The notes: generated from the sequence alone by a model not told the origin. Counted from the stretch's first letter, positions 1 through 9,186 are shown. The stretch: DNA of 64,000 bases from DTDR01 sp964505415 (GCA_964505415.1 CAZDHW010000004.1:26218-90217), one strand, 5' to 3'. Numbers and translations are program-made.

Positions 1-496
1 AAAGAAAGGAGAAAGGTAAAGAACCAGCAAAAGATATTGATGCTAAAGACATATAAGAAAAGCTTAGAAGGATTATCAACCAAATAATTAAAGAAAAGAT
101 TAAATTTTTAGGAGCTAATGCCAAAAGAACACCGATAGTAGTGGCTACCCCTTTACCACCACGAAAACGGAGATAGGGAGTAAAAAAATGTCCTAAAATA
201 GTTCCACCACCAACAAAAATTGGAGATAAAGAAAAACTTTCAGCAAAGTAAGTTGGAAAAAAACCTTTACTAATATCCAAAATTAAAACCAAAATTCCGT
301 AAAAAAACCCTAAGGTGCGATAAACATTAGTAAAACCAATATTTCCGCTGCCATAATTTCTGATGTCAATTTTTTTGAAAATCTTAGGAATTAAATAACC
401 AAAAGGGATACTGCCGATTAAAAAACCAATTAAAAATGAAAAAAAATAGTCTCCCAAAATTTCTAATTCTTTATTGAGAAGAAAATAGCTTTTCAT
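1..496 (-). CDS. plsY: Glycerol-3-phosphate acyltransferase PlsY (partial, C-terminus outside the window)
   Basis: Reading the minus strand from the ATG at 494-496 gives an open frame to the window edge (165 codons). It shows an N-terminal hydrophobic helix followed by GSIPFGYL, then GSGNIGFTN (family form GSGNIGATN) and later GHFFTPYLRFRGGKGVATT. These are the glycerol-3-phosphate and acyl-phosphate binding loops of the membrane acyltransferase PlsY, which transfers acyl groups from acyl-phosphate to glycerol-3-phosphate in the first step of phospholipid synthesis. Long hydrophobic stretches between the motifs fit a multi-pass membrane protein. The -10 box ends 7 nt before the ATG, so the mRNA is probably leaderless. 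Only the last part of the protein is missing. Confidence 0.93.
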   Translation of the reverse strand, partial: MKSYFLLNKELEILGDYFFSFLIGFLIGSIPFGYLIPKIFKKIDIRNYGSGNIGFTNVYRTLGFFYGILVLILDISKGFFPTYFAESFSLSPIFVGGGTILGHFFTPYLRFRGGKGVATTIGVLLALAPKNLIFSLIIWLIILLSFSYMSLASISFAGSLPFSFL

Positions 497-503
497 CTTC
501 TAA

Positions 504-531
504 ATTTTAAAAGTAAAATAGTAAAAATCAA
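504..531 (-). promoter_or_regulatory. Promoter of plsY
   Basis: On the minus strand, TTGATT (531-526), 16 bp, TAAAAT (509-504), then 7 nt to the plsY ATG. The transcript would start at or next to the start codon. Confidence 0.6.
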
Positions 532-538
532 ATATTAT

Positions 539-566
539 TTGAATTTTTTGTAAAAAAGATTACAAT
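539..566 (+). promoter_or_regulatory. Promoter of the thiolase/DUF35 operon
   Basis: TTGAAT (539-544), 16 bp, TACAAT (561-566). It is followed by GGAGG (579-583) four bases before the ATG at 588, so this transcript has a short leader with a Shine-Dalgarno. It diverges from the plsY promoter without overlapping it. Confidence 0.6.
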
Positions 567-587
567 AATAAGTTAAATGGAGGAATT

Positions 588-1700
588 ATGAAAAGAAGGG
601 TTTGTATTGTGGGTATTGGGATGACTCCTTTAAAACCTTTATCGGAAGAAGTTTCTTACAAAGAGATGATGTTTGAAGCCGCGGTAAAGGCTTATGAAGA
701 TTGTGGAATAAATCCCCGAAAAGATGTTGACACTTTTGTTTGCTGTTCGGAAGATTACATTGAAGGAACAAGCATTTTTGATGAATATGTTCCTGATCAA
801 ATCGGCGGCGCTTTAAAACAAGTTCACACAATCACTTCTGACGGACTTTTTGGTGTTTGTGCCGCAATTTTACAGCTTTTAACCGAGGAATTTAAAGTCG
901 CTGTTGTTGAAGCTCATGCAAAGGCTTCCAATATTTTAACTCCGGAAGGCGTTCATATGTGTGCTTTGGATCCTATTTATACCCGACCACTTAATGTCAA
1001 TCCAATTTTTATTGCTGGTTTAGAATATAATTCCTTTTTATTTAATTATCCTTTTACTCAAACTGATTGTGCGGAAGTGGTTGTGAAGAATAAAAAAAAT
1101 GCTTTAAAAAATCCTTACGCTGCTTACGGGGCTAATTTATCGGTTGAAGATGTTTTGAACTCTTTTCCGGTTGCTTATCCGTTAACAGAATTAGAAGTTA
1201 GTCCTTATGCAGATGGAGCCTGCGTAATCGTTTTAGCAAGGGAAGAAGTTGCCAAAGATTTAAAGAAGAAACCTATTTATATAGATGGTTTTTCTTTTAT
1301 CCAAGGTTCACCCAATTTGGAAGTTCGGTCTTGGGAGTATCCGCGGGCTACTGAAGAAGCTGCCAAAAGGGCTTATAAAATGGCAGGAATTTCTAATCCT
1401 AATAAGGAGATTGATTTTTGCGAAATTGATGATACCTATTCTTATAAAGAAATCCAAAATGCTTTGGCATTAAATTGTCAAGATATAATTATTAATCCTT
1501 CCGGCGGAAGTTTAGGAATGGGATATATCTATGAAGGAACTGGTTTGATGCGACTAATTATGGCGGTTTTGCAATTGCGGGGCGAAGCTGGTAGCTTTCA
1601 AATAAAAATAAATAACGAGTTACCCAAGAAAGCTTTGGTGCAATCTTGGCGTGGTCTGCCAACAGAAAATAGTTGTGTTTTAATTTTAAATAGAGAATAG
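588..1700 (+). CDS. Thiolase-fold protein lacking the catalytic Cys (SCP2-thiolase/Ltp2-like)
   Basis: A 370-residue protein with the thiolase fold: N-terminal VCIVGIGMT, a middle VSPYADGAC and a C-terminal NPSGGSLGMGY. The family is condensing enzymes acting on acyl-CoA. The usual nucleophile motif CASG is replaced by GLFG (residues 86-89), HDCF is replaced by D281-D-T-Y284, and GHP by G312-Y313-I. Normal thiolysis is therefore unlikely. Thiolase-like aldolases such as Ltp2 of steroid side-chain degradation also lack the Cys, use tyrosines and pair with DUF35 proteins, so an aldolase or non-thiolase condensation role is an inference. It is the first gene of an operon with a second thiolase-like subunit (9 nt gap) and two DUF35 proteins. 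Start chosen for its GGAGG site. Confidence 0.8.
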   Translation: MKRRVCIVGIGMTPLKPLSEEVSYKEMMFEAAVKAYEDCGINPRKDVDTFVCCSEDYIEGTSIFDEYVPDQIGGALKQVHTITSDGLFGVCAAILQLLTEEFKVAVVEAHAKASNILTPEGVHMCALDPIYTRPLNVNPIFIAGLEYNSFLFNYPFTQTDCAEVVVKNKKNALKNPYAAYGANLSVEDVLNSFPVAYPLTELEVSPYADGACVIVLAREEVAKDLKKKPIYIDGFSFIQGSPNLEVRSWEYPRATEEAAKRAYKMAGISNPNKEIDFCEIDDTYSYKEIQNALALNCQDIIINPSGGSLGMGYIYEGTGLMRLIMAVLQLRGEAGSFQIKINNELPKKALVQSWRGLPTENSCVLILNRE

Positions 1701-1709
1701 GGGGAAATT

Positions 1710-2870
1710 ATGGGAAGAAGAGTGGCTATTGTTGGTGCCGGTATGACAAAATTTGTGAGAAGAGCAAAAGAGACCGGTAAAGAGTTGGCTTTTTACGCCG
1801 CAAAGGCAGCTTTAGATTCGTGCGGAGCTAAATTGAGAGATATTGATGCGGTAGTTTTAGGTAGTGCTCCTGATACTTTTGATGGTGTCCATATGAAAGG
1901 CGAATATCTTTCTTGTGGGGCCGGTGCTTTTGGGAAGCCTTATCTGCGATGTTATGTTGGTGGCGGTACCGGTGTTTTTGCCGTAGCTGTCGGTTGGTAT
2001 TATATTGCCAGCGGAATATTTGATACCTGTTTAGTGGTTTGTGAAGAAAAAATGTCATCTTATCAACCCCATCCTCAAGGTGCTTTTTTAACTATTTTTG
2101 ACCATACTACTGAAAGACCTTTGGGACCGAATCTTCTTTGGATTTTTGCTTTGGAGATGCAGCGTTACATGCAAACCTACGGAATAAAAAAAGAAGAGAT
2201 TGCTTTGGTAGCCGTTAAGAATAAAAAAAATGCCTTAGACCATCCGGCTGCTCAAATTGCCGCAGAAATAACTGTGGAAGATGTATTAAATAGCGAAGTG
2301 CTTTGTTATCCGGTTCAAAGATTAGATGTTTCACCAGTTTCTGACGGTGCCTGCGCGATTGTTATGACCAATGAATATTTGGCAAGAAGATTTACTGATA
2401 AGCCGGTATGGGTGAGCGGTGTTGGTTGGTGTTTGGATACTGCTTATTGGACAAATAGAGATTTGGCTTATCCTCGATATGTAGAAGAAGCTGCCCGAAT
2501 GGCATATAAAATGGCGGGTATAAGAGATCCAAGAAGAGAGATTGATGTGGCTGAACCTTACGACCCATTTGATTATAAAGAACTACATCACCTGGAAGGT
2601 TTGATGTTATGTGGTCGCGGAGAGGCGCCTCAATTATTAGTGGATGGAAAGACCCAAAGGGATGGCGAATTACCGGTTTGCCCTTCTGGTGGTTTATTAG
2701 GAGTTGGTAATCCAATTGCCGCTGCTGGTTTGATGAAGGTGATTGAAATTTTCTGGCAACTAAGGGGTGAAGCGGATAAGAGGCAGATTGCCAAAAAAGC
2801 AAAAAGGGGAGTGGCCCAGGCTTGGGGTGATTTGATGCAGGTGGGCACCGTGGTTGTTTTAGAAATTTAA
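1710..2870 (+). CDS. Second thiolase-fold protein lacking the catalytic Cys
   Basis: A 386-residue paralogue of the preceding gene, with VAIVGAGMTKF at the N-terminus, VSPVSDGACAIV in the middle and CPSGGLLGVGNP near the end. The CASG nucleophile loop reads GGTG (residues 85-88). The HDCF region reads Y284-D-P-F, and the GHP histidine is N334. It therefore also lacks the three catalytic features of a thiolase. The degenerate sites differ from those of its neighbour, which suggests an obligate heteromer in which each subunit contributes different residues. It has a GGGG-type ribosome site a few bases upstream and is followed 12 nt later by the first DUF35 gene. Substrate unknown. Confidence 0.8.
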   Translation: MGRRVAIVGAGMTKFVRRAKETGKELAFYAAKAALDSCGAKLRDIDAVVLGSAPDTFDGVHMKGEYLSCGAGAFGKPYLRCYVGGGTGVFAVAVGWYYIASGIFDTCLVVCEEKMSSYQPHPQGAFLTIFDHTTERPLGPNLLWIFALEMQRYMQTYGIKKEEIALVAVKNKKNALDHPAAQIAAEITVEDVLNSEVLCYPVQRLDVSPVSDGACAIVMTNEYLARRFTDKPVWVSGVGWCLDTAYWTNRDLAYPRYVEEAARMAYKMAGIRDPRREIDVAEPYDPFDYKELHHLEGLMLCGRGEAPQLLVDGKTQRDGELPVCPSGGLLGVGNPIAAAGLMKVIEIFWQLRGEADKRQIAKKAKRGVAQAWGDLMQVGTVVVLEI

Positions 2871-2882
2871 AAGGAGGAAAAG

Positions 2883-3377
2883 ATGAAGAATTTTTTTGCT
2901 ACTCCTTTAAGTGAAGAGGATTTTAAAAAGAAAAATTTTTGTTTTGAAACCTGGATTGGTAATTGTTTTTATGCCTGGGATTGCGGAGTTGCGATTGGTA
3001 AATATTTAGAAGGATTAAAAAAAGGTAAGATAATCGGTGTCAAATGTCCAAAATGTGAAAGAATAATGGTACCACCAAGAATCTTTTGCGAATGGTGTTT
3101 TGTTTTGATAGAAGATTTTGTTGAATTAAAGGATACCGGAAGAATAAATACCTTTTCTATTTCTTATATTAGTTGGGATGTAAAAAAATTGGAAAAACCT
3201 CAGATTCCAGCAGTAATTGAGATTGATGGTGCTTCTCCCGGTTACGGAATTTTACATTTGATTTCCGAAGTCGACCCAAAGGAAGTGAAGATTGGTATGC
3301 GGGTAAAGGCTGTTTGGAAAGACGAAAAAGAAAGGGAAGGTAAAATTACCGATATAAAATATTTTAAACCTTATTAG
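2883..3377 (+). CDS. DUF35 zinc-ribbon/OB-fold protein, thiolase partner
   Basis: 164 residues. An N-terminal helical segment precedes a rubredoxin-like zinc ribbon (C55, C58, C69, C72) and then a beta-rich OB fold ending near residue 160, which is the DUF35 architecture. In characterised systems such as BbsA/BbsB, archaeal thiolase/HMG-CoA synthase complexes and ChsH2/Ltp2, DUF35 proteins bind acyl-CoA and bridge to a thiolase-fold enzyme. Its place directly behind two thiolase-like genes supports the same role. AAGGAGG lies just before the ATG. Confidence 0.88.
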   Translation: MKNFFATPLSEEDFKKKNFCFETWIGNCFYAWDCGVAIGKYLEGLKKGKIIGVKCPKCERIMVPPRIFCEWCFVLIEDFVELKDTGRINTFSISYISWDVKKLEKPQIPAVIEIDGASPGYGILHLISEVDPKEVKIGMRVKAVWKDEKEREGKITDIKYFKPY

Positions 3378-3386
3378 GAGGAAAAT

Positions 3387-3857
3387 ATGGAATTTAAAGT
3401 AAATAAAAAAAGAGAGATTAAACATCATTTAGGACAATTGCCGGTGGAAAGTTTGTATACTGCGGGGATCGCTGGTGAAAAATTTCTTTTGGGTTTGAAG
3501 GAGGGTAAATTTTTAGCCAATTATTGTTCTGATTGTGATTTTGTTTTTCTGCCACCAAAGCTTTATTGTGAATTTTGTTTTAAAGAAATTCCTGATGAGG
3601 ATTGGCAAGAAGTGGAGAATAAGGGTATTTTGGTTTCTTATACTTTTGTTCATGTTGATAGCAATGGTAACAAATTAGAAAATCCGATTATTGTCGGCGC
3701 AATTAAAATGGCTGATACCGATACTACTTTTATTCACAAACTTTTGGATAAAGTGGAAGATATTGAAATCGGAATGTTGGTAGAAGCCATTTTTGCTCCA
3801 AAAGAAAGAAGAAGAGGGAGCATTAACGATATTGTTGGTTTTAGAAAAGTTGAATAA
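3387..3857 (+). CDS. Second DUF35 zinc-ribbon/OB-fold protein
   Basis: 156 residues with the same plan as the upstream gene: an N-terminal helix, a zinc ribbon (C47, C50, C61, C64) and an OB fold with a typical GxLVSYTFVHV strand. AGGAGG precedes the ATG. Two divergent DUF35 genes behind two divergent thiolase-like genes suggest a 2+2 complex, each DUF35 protein probably serving one thiolase-like subunit; this pairing is inference. Its TAA stop directly abuts the ATG of the HIT gene, so the operon continues. Confidence 0.87.
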   Translation: MEFKVNKKREIKHHLGQLPVESLYTAGIAGEKFLLGLKEGKFLANYCSDCDFVFLPPKLYCEFCFKEIPDEDWQEVENKGILVSYTFVHVDSNGNKLENPIIVGAIKMADTDTTFIHKLLDKVEDIEIGMLVEAIFAPKERRRGSINDIVGFRKVE

Positions 3858-4283
3858 ATGCTGAATTGCCCCTTTTGTCTGATTGCTGAAAAAAAAGAAA
3901 AAGCGTATATAGTTTACGAGGACGAAAAAAATATTGCCTTTTTAGATATTTATCCGGTTACTATCGGTCATACTTTAGTTATTCCTAAAAAACATGTTGT
4001 GTTTCATACGGACTTGGCTCCCGAAGATGCCGGTCCTTTTTATCGAGCAGTTTATCTGGTAAGTCAGAAACTAAAAAATGTTTTTAAGCCGGAATACATT
4101 TCGCTGTTAATTCGGGGAACCAGAATTCCTCATCTTCATTGTCATTTGATTCCTAAGATAAAAGAGAAAGATAATATTTTTGACAAGATTATGGATCTCC
4201 ATCATTTCCTACAGGTAAGGTTAAAGACTGATTTAAAAGAAGAAGATTTTGTTAAAATTGCGAAGATGGTTAGTGAAAGTTAA
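3858..4283 (+). CDS. HIT-family nucleotide hydrolase
   Basis: 141 residues. The N-terminal CPFC and the segment FLDIYPVTIGHTLVIPKKH match the HIT fold, and the histidine triad is HLHCHL near residue 93. HIT proteins hydrolyse nucleoside phosphoramidates or dinucleoside polyphosphates such as Ap4A in the cytoplasm. The ATG follows the upstream TAA directly, and its own TAA directly precedes the gltX ATG. Ap4A is a by-product of aminoacyl-tRNA synthetases, so its place before gltX may be meaningful, but that is inference. Confidence 0.9.
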   Translation: MLNCPFCLIAEKKEKAYIVYEDEKNIAFLDIYPVTIGHTLVIPKKHVVFHTDLAPEDAGPFYRAVYLVSQKLKNVFKPEYISLLIRGTRIPHLHCHLIPKIKEKDNIFDKIMDLHHFLQVRLKTDLKEEDFVKIAKMVSES

Positions 4284-5723
4284 ATGGTAAGGGTAAGAAT
4301 TGCTCCTTCACCGACTGGTGCTATTCATATTGGGTTAGCAAGAAGTGCTTTATATAATTTTCTTTTTGCTCGTCAGAATAACGGAAAGTTTATTTTGAGA
4401 ATCGAGGATACTGACCCAAGCCGTTCAACAAAAGAATCAGTAGAAGCAATTTTAGAAGGTTTAAAATGGCTTTCTTTATATTGGGATGAGGGGCCTTATT
4501 TTCAATCGCAAAGGTTTTCCATTTATAAAGAATATGCAGAAATTTTACTAAAAAAAGGCAAGGCTTATTACTGCTATTGTTCGCAAGAAAGGTTAAAGGC
4601 AGAGAAGGAAAAGGCATTAAAAGAAAAAAGAAGTTGGCAATACGACCGCCATTGCTTATATTTAAGTGAAAAAGAAAAAGAAAAATTAGAAAGAGAAGGT
4701 GTTCCGAAAACAATAAGATTTCTTGTCCCCAGTGAAAGGAATGTTGTTTTTGAAGATATTATTCACGGAAGAATTGAGAAAAGTGGGCGGGATATTGAAG
4801 ATTTTATTTTATTAAGAGCCGATGGCACACCAACTTATAATTTTGCCTGTGTTGTCGATGATGCGCTTATGGAGATTACCCATGTTATTCGGGCAGTTGA
4901 ACATATTTCTAATACTTTTAAACAAATTCTTTTATACGAAGCACTTAATTTTAAAATACCCTATTTTGCTCATTTGCCTTTAATTTTGGGTAAGGATGGA
5001 AAAAAGTTATCAAAACGCCACGGAGCAGTTTCTATTATGGAATATAAAAAGATGGGAATTTTACCAGAAGCCTTAGTAAATTACCTGGCTTTATTAGGCT
5101 GGTCACCGGGTGGCGATTTAGAAATCTTTAGTTTAGAGGAGGCGATAAAACTTTTTAAATTAGAAAAAGTAAAAAAATCAAACGCTATTTTTGATTTTCA
5201 AAAATTGGAATGGATGAACAGCGAATATATGAAAAGAAGTACTAATGAAAGATTGTTAATCGGAGTTAAACCATTTCTAATTGAAAGAAATCTCTCTCCG
5301 GATAAAGAAGATGAAAAGCGGCTTTTGGCAATAATTGAAATAAACAAGGAAAGAAGCAGAAACCTTAATGAGTTAGCCGATAATATAGCAATTTATTTAA
5401 AAGAAGAGATAACTTACGATGAAGAAGGTGTAAAGAAATTTTTGGATGAGAAAGGCAAAGAAAATTTAAAGACACTTTTAAAGGTCTATGAAAATTTAAC
5501 CGATTTTAATAAAGAAACTACTGAGAAAGTTCTTAGAGAATTGGCTAATAATCTTAATAAAAAGCCGGCCGAATTTATTCATCCTTTAAGAGTGGCCTTA
5601 ACCGGAAAATTGGTTGGCCCCCCAATTTTTGATGTGGTGAATGTTATGGGAAAAGAATTGGTAATAAAAAGAATTAAAAAAGCTTTAACCGTGGCTTTGG
5701 ATAATTATTCCCAAAATAATTAA
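4284..5723 (+). CDS. gltX: Glutamyl-tRNA synthetase
   Basis: 479 residues, the usual bacterial GluRS length. It charges tRNA with glutamate in the cytoplasm. Class I signatures are visible: the N-terminal RIAPSPTGAIHIG contains the HIGH variant HIGL, RIEDTDPSRS follows, and KLSKRHG near residue 240 is the KMSKS loop. A zinc-ligand-like CYC...YDRHC segment lies around residues 98-125. The C-terminal third is the helical anticodon-binding domain. Whether it also charges tRNA-Gln cannot be decided here. The 3' end overlaps the convergent EamA gene by 39 bp. Confidence 0.97.
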   Translation: MVRVRIAPSPTGAIHIGLARSALYNFLFARQNNGKFILRIEDTDPSRSTKESVEAILEGLKWLSLYWDEGPYFQSQRFSIYKEYAEILLKKGKAYYCYCSQERLKAEKEKALKEKRSWQYDRHCLYLSEKEKEKLEREGVPKTIRFLVPSERNVVFEDIIHGRIEKSGRDIEDFILLRADGTPTYNFACVVDDALMEITHVIRAVEHISNTFKQILLYEALNFKIPYFAHLPLILGKDGKKLSKRHGAVSIMEYKKMGILPEALVNYLALLGWSPGGDLEIFSLEEAIKLFKLEKVKKSNAIFDFQKLEWMNSEYMKRSTNERLLIGVKPFLIERNLSPDKEDEKRLLAIIEINKERSRNLNELADNIAIYLKEEITYDEEGVKKFLDEKGKENLKTLLKVYENLTDFNKETTEKVLRELANNLNKKPAEFIHPLRVALTGKLVGPPIFDVVNVMGKELVIKRIKKALTVALDNYSQNN

Positions 5724-6539
5724 AAAAAGTCCAATTAGAGTAGAGAGATAAACTTTTTCACGCAAAACAAAGTTAATAAAGATTAATGATAAAAAGGGAG
5801 TAAAATAAACAAGATTGTTTATTTTCGCTTTATTTTCAGCTATTTTTAATGCTTTTAGAAAAAAGAAAAAAGGTAACCCCATTTCAAAAATTCCTACATA
5901 AATACCCCCTAAAAAATAATTAAACTTAGGAAAAGAAAAATTTTTACTAATCAAAAGGAAAAAAGTAACATAAATAAATCCGAAAAGAAAATTAGTAAAA
6001 AGTTTTACCTCTTCTTTTCTTTTATCCTGCAAGTTTAATAACCAATAGGTAGCCCAAACTAAGGAGGAAGAAAGGGCTAAAATTATTCCTAAAATATTTA
6101 TATTTTGAAAATTAAAGAATTTTCCGTAAGAAGTAATAATCAAAACACCAATAAAACTAACGCTTAACGCCAAAAAATTAATAGGTCTAATCTTTTCTTT
6201 TAAAAATACAGCCGTAAAGAAGGTTAAAACAATTGGCCAAGTAAAATTTAAAGGTTGAGCTAATTGAGCCGGCAAAAGAGAATAGGCTTTAAAAAGCACT
6301 AAATAATATAAAAAAGGATTAAGAAAACCAAGAAGAAAAGATCGGTTAATACTCTTTTTAATTAAAGAAAAATAATTCTGAAAAAAAATAAATAAAAATT
6401 GAATAATTACCGCGGTAAGGGTGGAGATAAATAAAAGTTGATAATGATTCAAATAGCGAAGAGCTATTTTAAAAGCGGTAGCAACTGTTGACCAACAAAA
6501 AATAGTTAAAAAAGCATAAAAATAAGCCTTTTTAGCCAA
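5685..6539 (-). CDS. EamA/DMT-superfamily membrane transporter
   Basis: 284 residues, almost entirely hydrophobic, with about ten predicted transmembrane helices in two EamA halves (the first starts FCWSTVATAFKIALRYL, the second near residue 150). The family exports amino acids or small metabolites; the substrate is not readable from sequence. The reading frame opens with a TTG codon at 6539-6537. A minus-strand TATAAT (6551-6546) lies 6 nt before it, so the TTG may start a leaderless message. It converges on gltX with a 39-bp overlap. Confidence 0.85.
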   Translation of the reverse strand: MAKKAYFYAFLTIFCWSTVATAFKIALRYLNHYQLLFISTLTAVIIQFLFIFFQNYFSLIKKSINRSFLLGFLNPFLYYLVLFKAYSLLPAQLAQPLNFTWPIVLTFFTAVFLKEKIRPINFLALSVSFIGVLIITSYGKFFNFQNINILGIILALSSSLVWATYWLLNLQDKRKEEVKLFTNFLFGFIYVTFFLLISKNFSFPKFNYFLGGIYVGIFEMGLPFFFFLKALKIAENKAKINNLVYFTPFLSLIFINFVLREKVYLSTLIGLFLIILGIIIQSHG

Positions 6540-6578
6540 TTGATAATTATAACGAAAAATAAGGTAAAATAAATATTC

Positions 6579-6606
6579 TTGATTTTTAAAAAGATTTGTT
6601 TAAATT
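6579..6606 (+). promoter_or_regulatory. Promoter of the TPR/UnbV gene
   Basis: TTGATT (6579-6584), 16 bp, TAAATT (6601-6606), then 6 nt to the ATG at 6613. No Shine-Dalgarno is present, so the mRNA is predicted to be leaderless. Confidence 0.5.
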
Positions 6607-6612
6607 TTAAAA

Positions 6613-9186
6613 ATGAAGTTTATAATTTTTTTATTAATTTTTCAAGTTGGTGATAAAGATTTTAAAAAAATTTCTTACTTTTTTAAAACCCATCAGTTTG
6701 ATTCCAGTATTTTTTATCTTAATCCTCTTTTAAAGAAAAATAGCCAAGATTCTTTTGGCTACCTTTATTTAGGAAAAAGTTATCTTTTTAAAAAAGATTA
6801 TAAAAAAGCCAAAGAAATTTTTTTGGTGGCGAAGAATAAATTCTTAAGCTTTGATAGTCTTCATTATTATTATTTTTTCTCCGCCTTTAAAGAATGGGAG
6901 AAAGATACCATAAAGTTAAGAAATTTAAAAAAGGAAATTAATAATTTTGTGGATTCTCTTTTAAACAATGCCGATGAAAAAAGTCTTTCTTTGGCTTATC
7001 GGTTAATTGACTTTTTGGACACCAATTATCCTCAAAAAATCGTTGCGCTTATTTTAGAAAAATTTCCGGAAAGTAAAATTGGTTATCAAATTATTGGCAA
7101 TATTTTTTACGATAGTCTTTATCCGATTTGGTATAATGATACTTTAAAAATAGAATATTTAAAAAGATTTTTGGAAAAGTTTAAAACAACTGAATGGCGT
7201 TTTAATGCTTATCAATTTTTGCTGACTTCCCTTTATAATTTAAAAAATTACCAGGATCTCTTTTTCTTTACCGAAAAAATGGTAAAAGAAATGCCTAAAG
7301 ATGTGCGGGCACTTAATTTTGTTGCTTCTTTGTATTTAAGATGTGAGACGCTTTTTGCTAAAAGTTTAGAGTATTCTTTTTGGGCATTAAGTTCAATAAA
7401 AAATTTTAAGAAACCAAAAAATTTACCCGAAGAACAATGGCAGCTTATTTTTCCTAAACTCTTACCCGATATCTTTTTCAATATCGCTCGTTCTTATTAT
7501 TATCAAAAAAAATATCTTTTGGCTGAAAAATATATTAAAAAAGCATTAAAATTTGAGTTTGATGTGGATAATGATGCTACAAAAGCGCCTTATTATTATT
7601 ATTCCGGCTTGATAAAAGAAAAAACGGGAAGAATAAAAGCAGCAATAAAAGATTATGGTAAAACATTGATTATTGGTGATGTTAATAACTTTTATCCACC
7701 AAAAGCCGAAAGTGCTTTAAAAAGAATTTTTGGGGATACCATTGAGATTGTTTCGTATTTAAGAAAAATTTTTAAATATCGGGGTCCGATTTTTACTGAT
7801 ATTACCAAAGAAGTTGGTTTAGAAAAAGAAAAAGGTGGACGGGTTGCCTTTGGAGATTTTGATAATGATGGTTATGAAGATTTGTTACTGAATGGTAGTA
7901 GATTGTTTAAAAATGATAGTGGTCGTCGATTTTTGGATAAGACAAAAGAATCGGGTATTTATGGTAATAATAATGGTGGGCTCTTTGCTGATTTAAATAA
8001 CGATGGTTATTTGGATATTGTTTGTCTTTCCAATGAGAAAAAGGGAGAGAAGGTTTTTAAAAACAATGGCGACGGAACTTTTACTGATATGAGTGAAATA
8101 GCAAAAATTTATGATGATTATCCAAGCGAAGGTTTGGGGATGGGTGATATTGATAATGATGGACTTTTAGATATTTATATTGCTAATTATGAAATTTGGG
8201 AAGAACACAAATATCTACCTGATTTTTTGTATAAAAACTTGGGTGATTTTAAATTTGTTGATATTAGTGAAAAAGCAAAAATAAGAGAAGTTGAAAATAA
8301 AGCCGGTAGGGGAGTTAATTTTGGTAATTATAACGATGACGATTATTTAGATATCTATGTTTCTAATTATCGGCTTTGTGAAAATTTTTTATGGCATAAT
8401 AATGGTGACTTGACTTTTGAAAATAAAGCCCATTATTTAGGAATAGCGGGTGAAGAACGGGAAGGCTATTATGGTCACACTATCGGTTCTGAATGGGGTG
8501 ATTTTGATAATGACGGTGATTTGGATTTGATTACGGCTAATCTGGCTCATCCCCGTTATATCCAATTTTCCAATCGGACGATGTTGTATAAAAATCAGGG
8601 AAAACCAAATTACCAATTTCTGGAGGTGCGAAGAAAGGCAAAAATAAAATATGAGGAAACCCATTCGGACCCGGCCTTTGGTGATGTGGATAATGATGGT
8701 GACTTGGATTTGTATCTTACTTCGGTTTATGAAAATCGTCGTTCTTTTCTCTATTTAAATAACGGGAAGGGAGTTTTTGAAGATGTTACCTATCTTGCTG
8801 GGGTACGGGTATTTAACGGTTGGGGATGCGCTTTTGCCGATTTTGATAATGATGGTGATTTAGATTTGATTGTTGGTTCGGGTTCAGGAGTAAGATTTTT
8901 CCGAAACGATACTAAAAATGGAAATAATTATTTAAAAGTGAAAATGATTGGTAAAAAATCTAATAGGAATGGAATCGGTGCCCGGGTTAAAATAAATATT
9001 GGTAAAAAAATTTTATTAAGAGAAGTCACCTGTGGCAAAGGAACAACCTCTCAATCATCCATTATTTTACATTTTGGGTTGGGAAAGAAAAAGAAAGTGA
9101 ATTTAAATTACCACTTTCTTTCTAAAGAAGAAAAAACTTTAAAAAATATTAAAGCCAATCAATTGATAATAATTGAAGAAGAATAA
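6613..9186 (+). CDS. Secreted TPR, FG-GAP/VCBS-repeat and UnbV (ASPIC) protein
   Basis: 857 residues. A short hydrophobic N-terminus is followed by TPR-like helices to about residue 385. Seven or so FG-GAP/VCBS repeats run from about 392 to 770, most with a calcium-binding loop of the type DFDNDGDLDL. A C-terminal ASPIC/UnbV domain starts near 771 with NYLKVKMIGKKSNRNGIGA. Such proteins form extracellular or periplasmic beta-propellers; the ligand is unknown. The leader peptide is short, so secretion is likely but not proven. The last 28 bp overlap the convergent glycosyltransferase. Confidence 0.88.
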   Translation: MKFIIFLLIFQVGDKDFKKISYFFKTHQFDSSIFYLNPLLKKNSQDSFGYLYLGKSYLFKKDYKKAKEIFLVAKNKFLSFDSLHYYYFFSAFKEWEKDTIKLRNLKKEINNFVDSLLNNADEKSLSLAYRLIDFLDTNYPQKIVALILEKFPESKIGYQIIGNIFYDSLYPIWYNDTLKIEYLKRFLEKFKTTEWRFNAYQFLLTSLYNLKNYQDLFFFTEKMVKEMPKDVRALNFVASLYLRCETLFAKSLEYSFWALSSIKNFKKPKNLPEEQWQLIFPKLLPDIFFNIARSYYYQKKYLLAEKYIKKALKFEFDVDNDATKAPYYYYSGLIKEKTGRIKAAIKDYGKTLIIGDVNNFYPPKAESALKRIFGDTIEIVSYLRKIFKYRGPIFTDITKEVGLEKEKGGRVAFGDFDNDGYEDLLLNGSRLFKNDSGRRFLDKTKESGIYGNNNGGLFADLNNDGYLDIVCLSNEKKGEKVFKNNGDGTFTDMSEIAKIYDDYPSEGLGMGDIDNDGLLDIYIANYEIWEEHKYLPDFLYKNLGDFKFVDISEKAKIREVENKAGRGVNFGNYNDDDYLDIYVSNYRLCENFLWHNNGDLTFENKAHYLGIAGEEREGYYGHTIGSEWGDFDNDGDLDLITANLAHPRYIQFSNRTMLYKNQGKPNYQFLEVRRKAKIKYEETHSDPAFGDVDNDGDLDLYLTSVYENRRSFLYLNNGKGVFEDVTYLAGVRVFNGWGCAFADFDNDGDLDLIVGSGSGVRFFRNDTKNGNNYLKVKMIGKKSNRNGIGARVKINIGKKILLREVTCGKGTTSQSSIILHFGLGKKKKVNLNYHFLSKEEKTLKNIKANQLIIIEEE

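Noticed and set aside
2392..2802. 136-codon minus-strand frame inside the second thiolase-like gene
   Set aside because: Antisense to a gene with clear family motifs; composition is atypical and no ribosome site is present.
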